Part shown: positions 17,288-27,100 of the stretch, piece after piece
How positions within the stretch are numbered: the stretch's first letter is position 1
How the letters are laid out: the number at the start of each line of letters is the position of its first letter
Assembly: GCA_016867265.1 (NCBI GenBank)
Contig: VGJW01000001.1
Span: forward strand, 157,434-221,433
Length of the DNA: 64,000 bases
Direction: 5' to 3'
Origin: Candidatus Tanganyikabacteria bacterium
Lineage (GTDB): Bacteria > Cyanobacteriota > Sericytochromatia > S15B-MN24 > VGJW01
Notes under the pieces: generated by a model
Databases searched by the model: none
Told to the model about the DNA's origin: nothing
What the model saw: only the letters and a program-made list of their open reading frames with translations
Position numbers and translations under genes: made by a program

Positions 17288-19632
17288 ACTCCCTGCGCTG
17301 CCTGCGTTGGCTGCTTTGCTGTCTTGTGGCGGCGTGCGTCCCGCTGAGTGCCAGCCCGTCCGTCCGCTCCCGGGATTTACGTGGAACGGCTGTCGGCGTC
17401 CAGGTTCGTGGCCACGTCGAGGATGCATTGGGTGCCGTGGTCGCCGATGCCAGGATTTACCTTGTCGCAGGCGTGCCGGTTCCGGGCGGACCTCCTGATG
17501 TCGGTAGTGTCGGCCGGTTCGCCGATGCCGCCGCGTCCGGTGGTCTGGACGGTTCGCTGCAGTCGACTCCTCTTGACGGCAGCCTCCAGTCCACGCCACT
17601 CGATGGTTCACTGCAGACCTCGCCGCTGGCACACGGACTGCGCTATCCGACAGGTCCTCTTCGACCGGCGCGAATCCTTGCGGAAAGTCGGTCAGACCTG
17701 CGTGGCGACTTCGCCATCGATGCTCCGAAGACCGGCCATTTCGTCCTGCAGGTCCTCGGGCCGGGACCGGACAGCCTGGCGTCTCGCGAGGTTGTCGTCC
17801 AGGGCGCGACGGCCGCGCTCGAACTTGGCACGATTGTCCTCGGGCGCTCGTGGACCGTGCGTGGCCGGGTCGTGTTGCCCCCGGGGCGCAATCCCCTGGA
17901 AGCCTTGGTCTATGTCCCGGGAGGTGACCGATGGGTCCGTGCCGGGGCGGACGGGAGCTTCCTGCTGGAGGGTATTGCGCCGGGTACGACAGCCGTTGCG
18001 GCTGTAGCCGACGGCCTGCGTCCCGTGGTCGCGCCGCTTCGGTCGACAGGGGGAGCCGTCCAGCAGGTGGGTGAGTTGGTGCTCGAGGAACCACCACCCG
18101 TGATCAGCCGCCTGCAGCCTGCCGTCGTCGCACCCGGGACGGAAATCCAGATCGAGGGTAACCATTTCGGTGCGTGGCGTTCCATCCCTTGGAGCCTGTG
18201 GGTCGGCGATGTTCGTGTCCCCTCGGCCCGACGTCTCGATAACACCCGCCTTGCCTTTACTTGGCCTGCCAACCTCGAGGGTGGGCCCGTCAAGGTCGAG
18301 GTGGGCGAGAGCCGGTCCAATGCCGCCACGATCTCCGTGGTTGCCTCCTGGTCCATCGAGGCATCCACTGCGTCGCTGGTTCCGGGTGACGCGTGGGAAC
18401 CCGGACTGCTCCTGCGGGATGGCAAGGGACATGCCCTTCCCGACGCGGGAGTCTGGAACTGGGCATCTGGCTCGGACTGGGCCTTGCGCGAGGGTGGTAT
18501 CTGGCGTGCCAGGAGGCCAGGCGTCCACGTCGGTGCCTGGTCCCTCGGCAGATGGAAGGTGCCCCTGGAGGCAAGGGTTTCCAGCCATCAGGCGGTGCTC
18601 CTGCTGGATGGTGGCAGGCTCGAGGGCGGCTTGACGGAGGGTACGGTCGGCGTGCGCCTGTTCCAACCTGCGTGGGTACTGCCAGGGCCTCTGGGGGGCT
18701 GGTGGTTCTGTGATCGTCGATCGGGCGTCAGGGGAAGGCTTCCCGAGTTGTCCGAGATCCGGCATCTGGATGACGAGGGTCATGTCCGTGTCGTGCGGGC
18801 TGCCGCGGAGGGCGGGGGTACGCGCTGGACGCATGCAGCGCGTGTCGGACGTGGTGTCGTCATCGTCGATGAGGACACGAGGGGGCTCGAAATATGGCAG
18901 CCCGAGGCCACGCAGACCCTTGGGGTGGATGTTCCTGCAGGGACGTGGACGCGCTTGCCTTCCTTGCCGGGGCTTTCAAGCCACGATGGGTTGCCCGGAC
19001 CTATCGCATGGCATCCGGATTGGGGTCTGGCCCAGGTCTACCAATCGGTGAACCGCTGGCAACTCGTTCGCCTGGACGTGGATGGGCAGTGGCATACGGA
19101 AGTTGTCGCCACCGGTCCGACGTTTCCCGAACCCGTGGAGTCTGTCCTTGCGCCTGACCAGGCGCTTGTTCGGGCCTATTCGCTGGCGTGGACGAGGGCG
19201 GGTACCCTCCTCGTGGGCAGTTTGTCCCGCGTCTGGGTTTGGCCCCTGAATCCTGCGCGGGCATGGGGACGCGCCTTCGTGCCCGGTCGACTGACTTCCC
19301 TGGTGGGCCACGGAGGCCTCGAGGGTGGTCCCGTGCCGCGTGAGCCCGAAGGCGTGAGCCTCCGCGTCGTGTCCGGTCTGCTTCCCGTAGGCAAGGACCT
19401 GTGGATCGCCGACGGCAACCACGGAAGGCTGATTGTCCTGGACGAGGATGGGCATACCTACCTGGCGGGCGGGGAGGGTGCGCAAGCCCCTGCCCGCTAT
19501 CACGCCAGACTGCTGGACCAGAAGTGGATCCGGCCGGGACCGCTTGCCCAATCGGATGACGGGGCGATGGTCATGCTGGACAAGATCGCCGGTACGTTGC
19601 TGCGCCTGGTGGCCTTGGCCGGGGCGCCCTGA
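17284..19632 (+). CDS. Large surface lipoprotein with IPT/TIG domain, propeller and LDGSLQSTP repeats
   Basis: A 782-residue protein. TTG 17284 overlaps the upstream stop (TTGA) and gives MNSLRCLRWLLCCLVAACVP, a lipoprotein signal with an AAC lipobox. Residues 88-114 are three copies of LDGSLQSTP. A carboxypeptidase-regulatory-like module follows (RSWTVRGRVVLPPGRNPLEA, LLEGIAPGTTAVAAVADGL). Next is an IPT/TIG immunoglobulin-like domain (PPVISRLQPAVVAPGTEIQI, NHFGAWRSIPWSLWVGD). The C-terminal half has propeller-like strands such as LPVGKDLWIADGNHGRLIVL. It ends 1 bp from the stop of the converging minus-strand NHL gene. A role in surface binding is inferred from domain types alone. Confidence 0.75.
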   Translation: MNSLRCLRWLLCCLVAACVPLSASPSVRSRDLRGTAVGVQVRGHVEDALGAVVADARIYLVAGVPVPGGPPDVGSVGRFADAAASGGLDGSLQSTPLDGSLQSTPLDGSLQTSPLAHGLRYPTGPLRPARILAESRSDLRGDFAIDAPKTGHFVLQVLGPGPDSLASREVVVQGATAALELGTIVLGRSWTVRGRVVLPPGRNPLEALVYVPGGDRWVRAGADGSFLLEGIAPGTTAVAAVADGLRPVVAPLRSTGGAVQQVGELVLEEPPPVISRLQPAVVAPGTEIQIEGNHFGAWRSIPWSLWVGDVRVPSARRLDNTRLAFTWPANLEGGPVKVEVGESRSNAATISVVASWSIEASTASLVPGDAWEPGLLLRDGKGHALPDAGVWNWASGSDWALREGGIWRARRPGVHVGAWSLGRWKVPLEARVSSHQAVLLLDGGRLEGGLTEGTVGVRLFQPAWVLPGPLGGWWFCDRRSGVRGRLPELSEIRHLDDEGHVRVVRAAAEGGGTRWTHAARVGRGVVIVDEDTRGLEIWQPEATQTLGVDVPAGTWTRLPSLPGLSSHDGLPGPIAWHPDWGLAQVYQSVNRWQLVRLDVDGQWHTEVVATGPTFPEPVESVLAPDQALVRAYSLAWTRAGTLLVGSLSRVWVWPLNPARAWGRAFVPGRLTSLVGHGGLEGGPVPREPEGVSLRVVSGLLPVGKDLWIADGNHGRLIVLDEDGHTYLAGGEGAQAPARYHARLLDQKWIRPGPLAQSDDGAMVMLDKIAGTLLRLVALAGAP
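17545..17625 (+). repeat. Three 27-bp tandem coding repeats (LDGSLQSTP)
   Basis: Three 27-nt units at 17545, 17572 and 17599 encode LDGSLQSTP, LDGSLQSTP and LDGSLQTSP. The nucleotide copies have diverged mostly at synonymous positions, so selection appears to keep the peptide. Confidence 0.85.
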
Positions 19633-19633
19633 G

Positions 19634-21859
19634 TCACTCGGGAATCCATATCCCCGTCCTGAGCCGTCTGGCCGCATTGTTGGCGGTGTCGGCAAAGACG
19701 ACGTCCCCGTTGGCCAGAACATCCAGACCACCCAGTTTGGTGGGCATGACGGTACCCATCGCAGGACCTTCGAAAAGTCCGCCCCCATCGGTGGCAATGG
19801 CACGCGCCTTTTGGCTGTTCAGGTCCACCATGACGACCTGCCGCGCATTGGGTGCCGTGACGTAGAGACGCTGGCGGGTTCGATCGAGCGCGATCCCTGC
19901 GTCGGCGGCCTGGACCCAGCGGTACGCCGAAACGACCTCGACGAGGTCGAGCCCGACGGTGGAGAGGGTGGAGAGACGCTCGGGTGCCTTGCCGCGCACC
20001 CCGATCGGCACGATGTACGAAGCACTGCCGTCCAGGGAGCGAACCTGATCAACGGCTTTGCCCACAAGCGTCGTGACCATCGCCTCGCGGAAGTCGTCCC
20101 CTGGGGGCGCCACCGCTCGGCGCACCGCTTGATTGTAGAGGTCGAGCACGTAGATTTCCGCTCGGCCATCTTGCCTGCGTTGCCACACCAGTTTGGTCGG
20201 CCTGAAGAACGAGGCCGTCAGACCCGGCATGGCCGATCCGGAACTGTCCTTCATCCTCCCGAAGTCAGGCACGGCGACGGACGCCGTGCCTCCTTCGAGC
20301 AATGGGGTCTCGACTTCGGTCGTCGGGGCGTAGTTCAAGGCGGCAAGTCCGCCTTCCACCGAGGCCAGGACAGACTGGGTATAGGGCCAGCCATCACCCA
20401 GCACGGTCGTGACAAGGCCCGTCACCCTGTCCACGCGACGAATGCGGTTGGCCCCTCGGTCGGCAACGAACAGGTTGCCAGTGTCATCAAACGCCAGCCC
20501 GAATGCCCTTCCCCAAGCCGTATCGGCCAGCGGCGTCTCCGGACTCCCTTCGAACCCCTTTTGGGGCTTGCCCAGCGTGTAGAACCGACCTGCCTGCATG
20601 GATCTGCCGAAGTAGTCGCCTGCGACCTTGCAGGCGAAGCCCAGCGTATTGATGTCGTCAAAGGTCATGGCCACGTTGCCGAGATGGTCTTGCCGGGCCT
20701 CGATGATGGTCCTGAGCGTCAGGGCCGGCACGACACGGATGTCCCCGCCCATCAGCAGGCTGCCCGCAAAGAAGTTGCCGGCTTCGGAGTCATCGCCGGA
20801 GACGGCATCCCGCCAGAAGGAGATGTCGATACCGGCCGGCTGACTGCCAAGGTACGTGATGCGCTGACCGCCCGAGACCCGATCGATCAAGCCTGCTCTG
20901 CCGCTGACCAGCAGATAGCTACTGCCGGAGGCCTCGACATTAATGGGTTCCGCAAAGGCTGCCTCGGTGGCGGTGGCCGGCCGTGTCAGGGGTTCGCTGT
21001 TGAGCAGGGTGTTGCCGGCATCGGTCACGATGGCCAGAGGAACATTCTCGAGCAAGGTGCTCCACGCCTTGTGGCTGTCCGCCACGTGGGTGACCATCCC
21101 CAGCATGTAACGCCTCGCCAACTCGGCACCCCGGCCGATGGTGAAGTCGTCGGCAATGGCCTCACTGCCCGTCCGCGGGGGCAACGCGAAGGTGCCATCC
21201 CGCACGGCGGCACGCAGCCGGTCGGCTTCCGAACCTGCCAAGGCCACCGCGGCTGCCGGACTGGCCTTGCTGCCCGCCGACAGGAACGGGGCGCCCGGAT
21301 GACGGGTGGCCTGGGTGCTGCGAAGAAACTCCACGACCAACGTCGAGGCCTCGTCCACGGCCACGGGTGAACCCGCTTGCCCCAGTGCGAGCAGCCGACG
21401 CTGTTGCCCGAAGAGGACCTGCGCGATGACCGGTTGCTTGTCAGGGAAGACCATCGGGGTCTCGAAATGGCCGGACGCATCACTGCGGCTGGAAAGCAGG
21501 GCGAAGCGATCCTTCTCGACCGGGTCTCTCAACACCAAGAAGCGGCCATCGTCGTCCATGAAGGTCACGAGGGCACCCGCCAGCGGGCCCGAGGTCGTCA
21601 CGACCGTCCCTGTCACCTTGGCGCTACCGCCGTTGATCGTCCCCTCGAGGACCCTGTAGCGCGCCCCGGGCATCACGAAACCATCGGGTCGCTGGACCAC
21701 CACGGCATCGCCCTCGCCGGCGAGGGGGCTGGAGACCTGCGTATCGAGGGCACTCGGCACGACACGACGCGCGAGGTCAGGCACGGCACACGCCGTTGTC
21801 GTGGCGGCCAGGAAGAGGGCTGCGAGGCGTGTGCGACGGCGCTGGAAGTGGAGTGACAT
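19634..21859 (-). CDS. NHL beta-propeller lipoprotein
   Basis: A 741-residue protein starting MSLHFQRRRTRLAALFLAAT with a TAC lipobox soon after. A transthyretin/carboxypeptidase-like module near the N-terminus (GSAKVTGTVVTTSGPLAGAL) precedes an alpha-rich middle and a long NHL propeller. Clear NHL strands are WGRAFGLAFDDTGNLFVADR, ANRIRRVDRVTGLVTTVLGD, GIALDRTRQRLYVTAPNARQ and LANGDVVFADTANNAARR. It is the second gene of a minus-strand pair, 7 bp after the stop of the 736-residue paralogue. The two share architecture (module, helical middle, propeller), so they probably arose by duplication. No enzyme motif is visible. Confidence 0.8.
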   Translation of the reverse strand: MSLHFQRRRTRLAALFLAATTTACAVPDLARRVVPSALDTQVSSPLAGEGDAVVVQRPDGFVMPGARYRVLEGTINGGSAKVTGTVVTTSGPLAGALVTFMDDDGRFLVLRDPVEKDRFALLSSRSDASGHFETPMVFPDKQPVIAQVLFGQQRRLLALGQAGSPVAVDEASTLVVEFLRSTQATRHPGAPFLSAGSKASPAAAVALAGSEADRLRAAVRDGTFALPPRTGSEAIADDFTIGRGAELARRYMLGMVTHVADSHKAWSTLLENVPLAIVTDAGNTLLNSEPLTRPATATEAAFAEPINVEASGSSYLLVSGRAGLIDRVSGGQRITYLGSQPAGIDISFWRDAVSGDDSEAGNFFAGSLLMGGDIRVVPALTLRTIIEARQDHLGNVAMTFDDINTLGFACKVAGDYFGRSMQAGRFYTLGKPQKGFEGSPETPLADTAWGRAFGLAFDDTGNLFVADRGANRIRRVDRVTGLVTTVLGDGWPYTQSVLASVEGGLAALNYAPTTEVETPLLEGGTASVAVPDFGRMKDSSGSAMPGLTASFFRPTKLVWQRRQDGRAEIYVLDLYNQAVRRAVAPPGDDFREAMVTTLVGKAVDQVRSLDGSASYIVPIGVRGKAPERLSTLSTVGLDLVEVVSAYRWVQAADAGIALDRTRQRLYVTAPNARQVVMVDLNSQKARAIATDGGGLFEGPAMGTVMPTKLGGLDVLANGDVVFADTANNAARRLRTGIWIPE

Positions 21860-21866
21860 GATTACC

Positions 21867-24077
21867 TCAGGGCCTGTCGCCGATGCGAAGGATGCGGACG
21901 CGACGCGAGCGATCGTCTGTCATGTGCAGGTCGCCGCGGCCATCAAGGGCGATGGAATTGACCTCTCCGAGTGTCATCACCCGGGACTCGCCGTCCCCGA
22001 CCTGCACGGACCGCTGGGCCGTGAAGCGCGCCAGACGTGCACGTGCTTCTGGTTGTTCCTTGATGGCCGTCTCGAACAGGTTGCCGGCGATGGTCCAGAT
22101 GCGCCTTTGCGGATCGTCCAGGCGAATCATGCGAATCGCCAGGTGGTCTGAATCCGCAATGAACAAACGGTTCTTGCCGTCGATGACGACCTTGTGGGGG
22201 TAGTTGAGGGCCACCTGGACTGCAGGACGTCCGTCGTCGACGGGGACAGACGTTTCCGGATCCAAGGCCAGGACCCTTGCCTTCTCGCGGAGGGCGGGAA
22301 CCGCTGGTGCCGGCTTCCCTGCGATCCGCTTCCATCTGCCAGCGTCAAGGTCCACGGCCACGACCACACCGCTTTCGGTATCGGTGATGTAGAGCGTGCG
22401 TGCGCCGGCGCCCTGATGCAGCGTTACATTGGTCGGGGCCATGAAGTACAGGTCGGCAAGCGACCCGGCCAGTGGCAATTCGGCTGCGCGCTGCTCCCGC
22501 ACCTTTTGCGCAAGGTCGAGGCCGGCCCCGATCTGGCCGGCCTCGGCCTCGATGTGGCCGCTGGCGTTCATGGCGAAAACACGAACGGCACCCAACTCCG
22601 AATCCGCGACATACAGCGTGCCCGTGGCGCCAGCCGTGTCGGGCCTGTCCAAGGCAAGGTCCTGAACAAAGTAACCCAGGCGCGTTGCCGGATCGGCGGA
22701 ACCGCTGGCGTCAAAGCGGGGCATCAGCAGGCTGGCGTTCGACCAGACACCGGCAAGCGTCGGCGCCAGCTCCGGATTCTCGGGGAGATAGGTCCTGCCG
22801 CCGTCGAGCCGTACCAGGCCGAAGATACCGATATCCGCATCCACGTCGAACAGGTCTCCGAATACACCCGAGGCCAGAAACTCGCCCTGCCTGCCGAACG
22901 GGAGGATGGCCTGGACGTCATACATGCCGTTGAGGGCAAACTTGTAGCGTCGTGCGACTTGGCGGGACGCGGAAGCGTCCCGATCAAGCGCGAGCAAGGT
23001 TTCCGTGGAGACACCGTAGCTGTTGAGGTACATCCGCTCGGCGACCGGGTCATACGCGAGAACACGGGACGTCTCGCTCTCGGGCGCAAGGAGGGTTGAC
23101 GTCTCGAGCGCCAGAGGCTGAAGCAGCAAGTCCTCTGCCGGTGCCGCATCCCCGAGCACGCGCTTCATCATGTCGACCCAGGCGCGACCGAGGCTGCCAC
23201 CAGCGTCCCTACCCACGGCAAGGGCGTAGCGCTGGTTGAGCTTTTCCGTCGCGTCCAGTGTCAGATCCGCAGGCGCCAAGCCGGCGAGCTCGCTGTTGCG
23301 GAGCAGGCCATTGGTCAGGTTGACCAGCTCTGCATATTGGCTGAGACCCCCATTGGCCGCGAAGACGGCGCCAAGATCCTTGCCAGACCGCCGCAGGCGG
23401 TCGCGCAGGTGCTCCGTGACCAAGGTGGTGCCCACGTCCACCGTGAGCCTCGCACCCGCGGCATCGTTCTGGGCGAGGGCCGACAGGCGCCTGTTGCCTT
23501 CAAGCAGCACCGTAACGACCATCTGGCCCTTGGGTGCTTCGACCCGGAATGACCCGGACGCATCCGTAAGGCCGCCGTAGGGCCGCCCATCCAGCCTGGC
23601 AAGCAGGGCCCCCGTAACTGAGGACAGCGCGACCCAACCGTCTGCGACCGGGTAGTCGAGGGAGACCTGACTGGCATGGGTCAGTCGATTGATGACGGTC
23701 CTGCCCGCAGCCCCGTTGGCAATCAGGCCAGCTGCGCCGTTGGCGATCAGACCTGCGGCACCATTGGCGATCAGACCTGCCGCGCCATTCGCAATCAGAC
23801 CCGCGGCACCGTTGGCAACCAAACGTTCGGGGCCCGAGGCGGTACCCGCCAGAATGCCCCCGGGGCCGACCTTGAGGTAGCCCAGGGCCTGGGCATCCTT
23901 GTCCGACAGACTGAACGGGGTGACGGGCGTTTCAGCCTTGGGAGGAGTCTGCGTCGGGCTATTCGGCGAGGTGACCGGTGCCACGACGAGTGCCTGAGGT
24001 TGCAGGGTCGCATTCTGGACGCAACCGGCCAGGACGAGGGCACCCAGGACCCGAAGACCGGAAAGACGCTGACGCAT
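21867..24077 (-). CDS. NHL beta-propeller lipoprotein with ANGAAGLI octapeptide array
   Basis: A 736-residue lipoprotein starting MRQRLSGLRVLGALVLAGCV with an AGC lipobox. Residues about 84-123 are a degenerate array of the octapeptide ANGAAGLI (five ANGAAG cores), a low-complexity stretch that may form a short beta-solenoid or a spacer. It is followed by a carboxypeptidase-like module (DYPVADGWVALSSVTGALLA, VEAPKGQMVVTVLLEGNRR), a helical middle, and a propeller with NHL signatures: GATGTLYVADSELGAVRVF, ARTLYITDTESGVVVAVDLD, PHKVVIDGKNRLFIADSDH and SIALDGRGDLHMTDDRSRR. It leads a two-gene minus-strand unit. Such octapeptide arrays beside NHL lipoproteins are, to my knowledge, most familiar from uncultured relatives of Cyanobacteria. 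Confidence 0.82.
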   Translation of the reverse strand: MRQRLSGLRVLGALVLAGCVQNATLQPQALVVAPVTSPNSPTQTPPKAETPVTPFSLSDKDAQALGYLKVGPGGILAGTASGPERLVANGAAGLIANGAAGLIANGAAGLIANGAAGLIANGAAGRTVINRLTHASQVSLDYPVADGWVALSSVTGALLARLDGRPYGGLTDASGSFRVEAPKGQMVVTVLLEGNRRLSALAQNDAAGARLTVDVGTTLVTEHLRDRLRRSGKDLGAVFAANGGLSQYAELVNLTNGLLRNSELAGLAPADLTLDATEKLNQRYALAVGRDAGGSLGRAWVDMMKRVLGDAAPAEDLLLQPLALETSTLLAPESETSRVLAYDPVAERMYLNSYGVSTETLLALDRDASASRQVARRYKFALNGMYDVQAILPFGRQGEFLASGVFGDLFDVDADIGIFGLVRLDGGRTYLPENPELAPTLAGVWSNASLLMPRFDASGSADPATRLGYFVQDLALDRPDTAGATGTLYVADSELGAVRVFAMNASGHIEAEAGQIGAGLDLAQKVREQRAAELPLAGSLADLYFMAPTNVTLHQGAGARTLYITDTESGVVVAVDLDAGRWKRIAGKPAPAVPALREKARVLALDPETSVPVDDGRPAVQVALNYPHKVVIDGKNRLFIADSDHLAIRMIRLDDPQRRIWTIAGNLFETAIKEQPEARARLARFTAQRSVQVGDGESRVMTLGEVNSIALDGRGDLHMTDDRSRRVRILRIGDRP
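23713..23826 (-). repeat. 24-bp tandem coding repeat (ANGAAGLI)
   Basis: Four full 24-nt units begin at 23713, 23737, 23761 and 23785, with a partial fifth at 23809. Copies differ mainly at third positions (for example ccgttggcgatcagacctgc against ccattcgcaatcagacccgc), so the peptide rather than the DNA appears conserved. Confidence 0.88.
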
Positions 24078-24167
24078 GCAAGAACCTCGACGCGGGGCTG
24101 GCCCTTGTCATGGATTGCCCGGCAAGGTGTATGTCGAAACGAACCGACTGCCGAACCCGGCCCTCGG

Positions 24168-27100
24168 TCAGCCGTGCCCCTGGGGCGCCGGATCCCCGCT
24201 CAGGCCAGAGGGCTCTTCCGCCGCCGAGACCCTGTTTCGTCCCGCGTGCTTGGAACGGTACATCGCGAGGTCTGCGCGCTCGAGCATGTGCTTGGGTTCT
24301 TCGCCCGGCAGCAGCGAGGCATGGCCGATGCTGACCGTGACCTGGAGGGGTTGGCCATCCGTGCCGGGCAAGGGGTTGGACTCGATGCAGGCCCGAAGGC
24401 GCTCGGCCAGCACCGCTGCCCCGGCAGGGCCGGTATCCGGCATCAGCACGACCATCTCCTCGCCACCGAAGCGGGAGGCCACGTCATCCTCGCGAATCGT
24501 CTTCCGGATGGTCTGGGCGACGTGACGCAGGACATCGTCCCCGACGGCGTGGCCGTAAGTGTCGTTGAAGCGCTTGAAGTGGTCGATGTCGCTCAGCAGG
24601 ATGGACAGGTCGCCGCCGGTGCGTTGGGCCCGCTGGGCTTCCTCTTCCATCTTCGTCTCGAGGTAGGAGCGGAAGTAGAGGCCAGTCAGGGCATCCTCAG
24701 TTGCCCGCTTGTACATCTGGGCGTTGTAGATGGCCGAGGACGCGAGGCTGGCAATCGACTCGAGCAGGGCCAGGTCCTTGTCGGAGAATTCCTCGACGAC
24801 GACCTTGGAGTCGACATAAAGCACGCCGACATACTCCTCCCGGGGCGCCCGCGCCTCGTTCGGGGTAGTCCGGTTGCGCTTGTCCTGGTCATGCTTCCGG
24901 ACCGTCTGCTGCGGAGGCTGCGGGCGTCGCAGCGGCACGCACATCACCGTGCGCAGGTCGAGGTCGAGGATGGACTTCTGCGCCTGGAATACCGAGTTGT
25001 TTCGGGTGTCGCGCAGGCAAGCCGGCTCGCCGGATTGCAGGACGGAGGTCGTGACGGACATCGAGACCTGATCGTGCTGATCCTGAATGTCGACTTCCAG
25101 CTTGTTCATGGCGCGCTCGCAGACCAGGCCGCCATCCGCTCCCTTCAGGAAGATGAAGGCTCGCTCGGCGTTGGTGTGCTGCAGGGTCTTGCGAACGACA
25201 ACGTCGAGGACACGCTGCAACTCGAGGGTGGTCGATGCGACCTTGGCCAGGTCGTTCAGGTGCTCGAGTTTCTGGGCCTTGTCCGTGACGGAACTGTAGA
25301 GCCGAGCCTTGTCGATGGCTTGTGAGGCCTGCAACGCAAGCGTCTCAACGAGTTTCAGGTCGCGTTCCTGGAAGGCGTTGTTGATGGCTTGCCGATCCAG
25401 ATAGATGACGCCGATGGCCGGCGCCGATGTGCCGTCGCGCCGGTCGAGGCTTGGCAGGGGCACGCACAGGACCGTGCGGACGTTCAGGTCGAGGACGCTG
25501 CGCGTGCTCTCGGACGCCGTACCGTCCCGGACGTCGGCAATGTACAGGGTCTCGCCTGACTCGAAGACCGTCCGGGCAAGCGTTTCAGGGCGCTTCCACG
25601 TTTGTGGCCGACGATCGTTCGACGAGATGTTGTAGGTCGCCTTGGGACGCAGGAAAACAGCCCCCTCGCCATCCTTGTCCGCCAGCAGCAGGAAGCCCCG
25701 ATCGGCACCCACCAGCTTGCCGATCTGCTCCATGATCTGGTGAAGCAGTTCATTCAGGTTGTTCTCGAGGCTGGTCTTCCGCGAGAAGTCGACGATGGTC
25801 TCCAACTGATCACGGGCCTGCGTCACATTCTCGAGTTCTGTCTGCAGCGTGCGGCTCTCCTGCAGGGCCAGCAGGTAGCGGCGCTGGAGATCTGCACCGC
25901 CCGCGACCTGGCCCGCTTCACTCGCCTTGACGGCGACCGAAATGGTCGGGTCACCGCGCCGGACAGCCCACCGGACGTCCACAGACATGTAGTCCTCGAT
26001 ACCGTCCGCGTCCTGACCGACCAGAGCGTCTTCCAGAAAACGCGCAGCTGCCAGCAGCGCCTTGCCGCCCGCTTCGCTCCGACCGGCCACGCGTGCCCTG
26101 CCCATCTGGAGGCGCGCCTGGGCATCGGGCTCGGACAACGTGTCGCTCAGGGACTCCAGCCTGTCCAGCCAAGGTCGGGCGGCCTTGCGGTCGCCGAGGG
26201 CGACCTGCTGTGCGAGGCCTTGCTCGGCAATATCCCGTGCCACGCCCAGGGCGCCACACGCCTCCGCGGCCTGCCACGCCGGCTCCAGCAGGGCCATCGC
26301 CTCGTCGGTTTCACCGAGCGCCCAGCTGGCCATGGCCATGACCCGGCCGGACCGTGCCATGGTCGAAGGGCTGCCCACCTCCTCGCCCAGTGCCTGCGCC
26401 CGCGCCGCAAGGCGGCGCGCCTCGACCGGCTCTCCCAGGATCACGAGGGCTTCGCCCTGCAGGACCAGGATACGCTGCTCGAACTCGCGCACACCCGTCG
26501 CTTCAGTATGCGCCCAGGCCTTGTCGGCCGACTCGAGGGCCGCATGCACCTTGCCCAGGACCAGATTGGCCTGCGCCGTGTAGGGCAGGACGTTCAACTC
26601 GAGGAAGATGCGACCGCCCTCGGGAACGCGCTCCAAAATGGCGTCGACCTTGCGGCGGACCGCGAGCGACTCGTCGATGCGACTTTGCAGGGCAAGACCC
26701 TGGGACAGCAGGTGACCCGAGATGAACGCATAGTCGTCACTGCGGATTTCTTCGGACCGGCGCAGCGCTTGCTGGCCCCACGCCACCAAATCGCCGACAT
26801 GGCCGCGCTCTTCGGCTTGGATGGCAAGGTTGATGAGGGCACAGACCTCGTCGTTCGTCACGCCCAGCTCGGTGGTGACTTCGAGGTTCTCGCGGAAGGC
26901 AAGGGTGGCCTCTCCGAAACGTCCCAGTTGCCAGAGAGCGTTGCCGAGGAGATTCAAGCTGTCGGCAAGGCCGACCCGATCCGAGGACTCCCGCCTGAAG
27001 GCGGCGGCCTGTTCCAGGTAACGCACGCCGACATCGATGCGCTCACGCGTCGTCAGCCCGGGGACCTCGCTGGTCACGTGCAGGAAGCCAAGGAAGGCCT

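Noticed and set aside
19433..21370. Plus-strand 645-residue frame
   Set aside because: Antisense of the NHL lipoprotein; rich in His/Arg/Gly as expected of shadows.
23700..23830. Octapeptide repeat as a CRISPR array
   Set aside because: Units are contiguous with no spacers and lie in frame within a gene.
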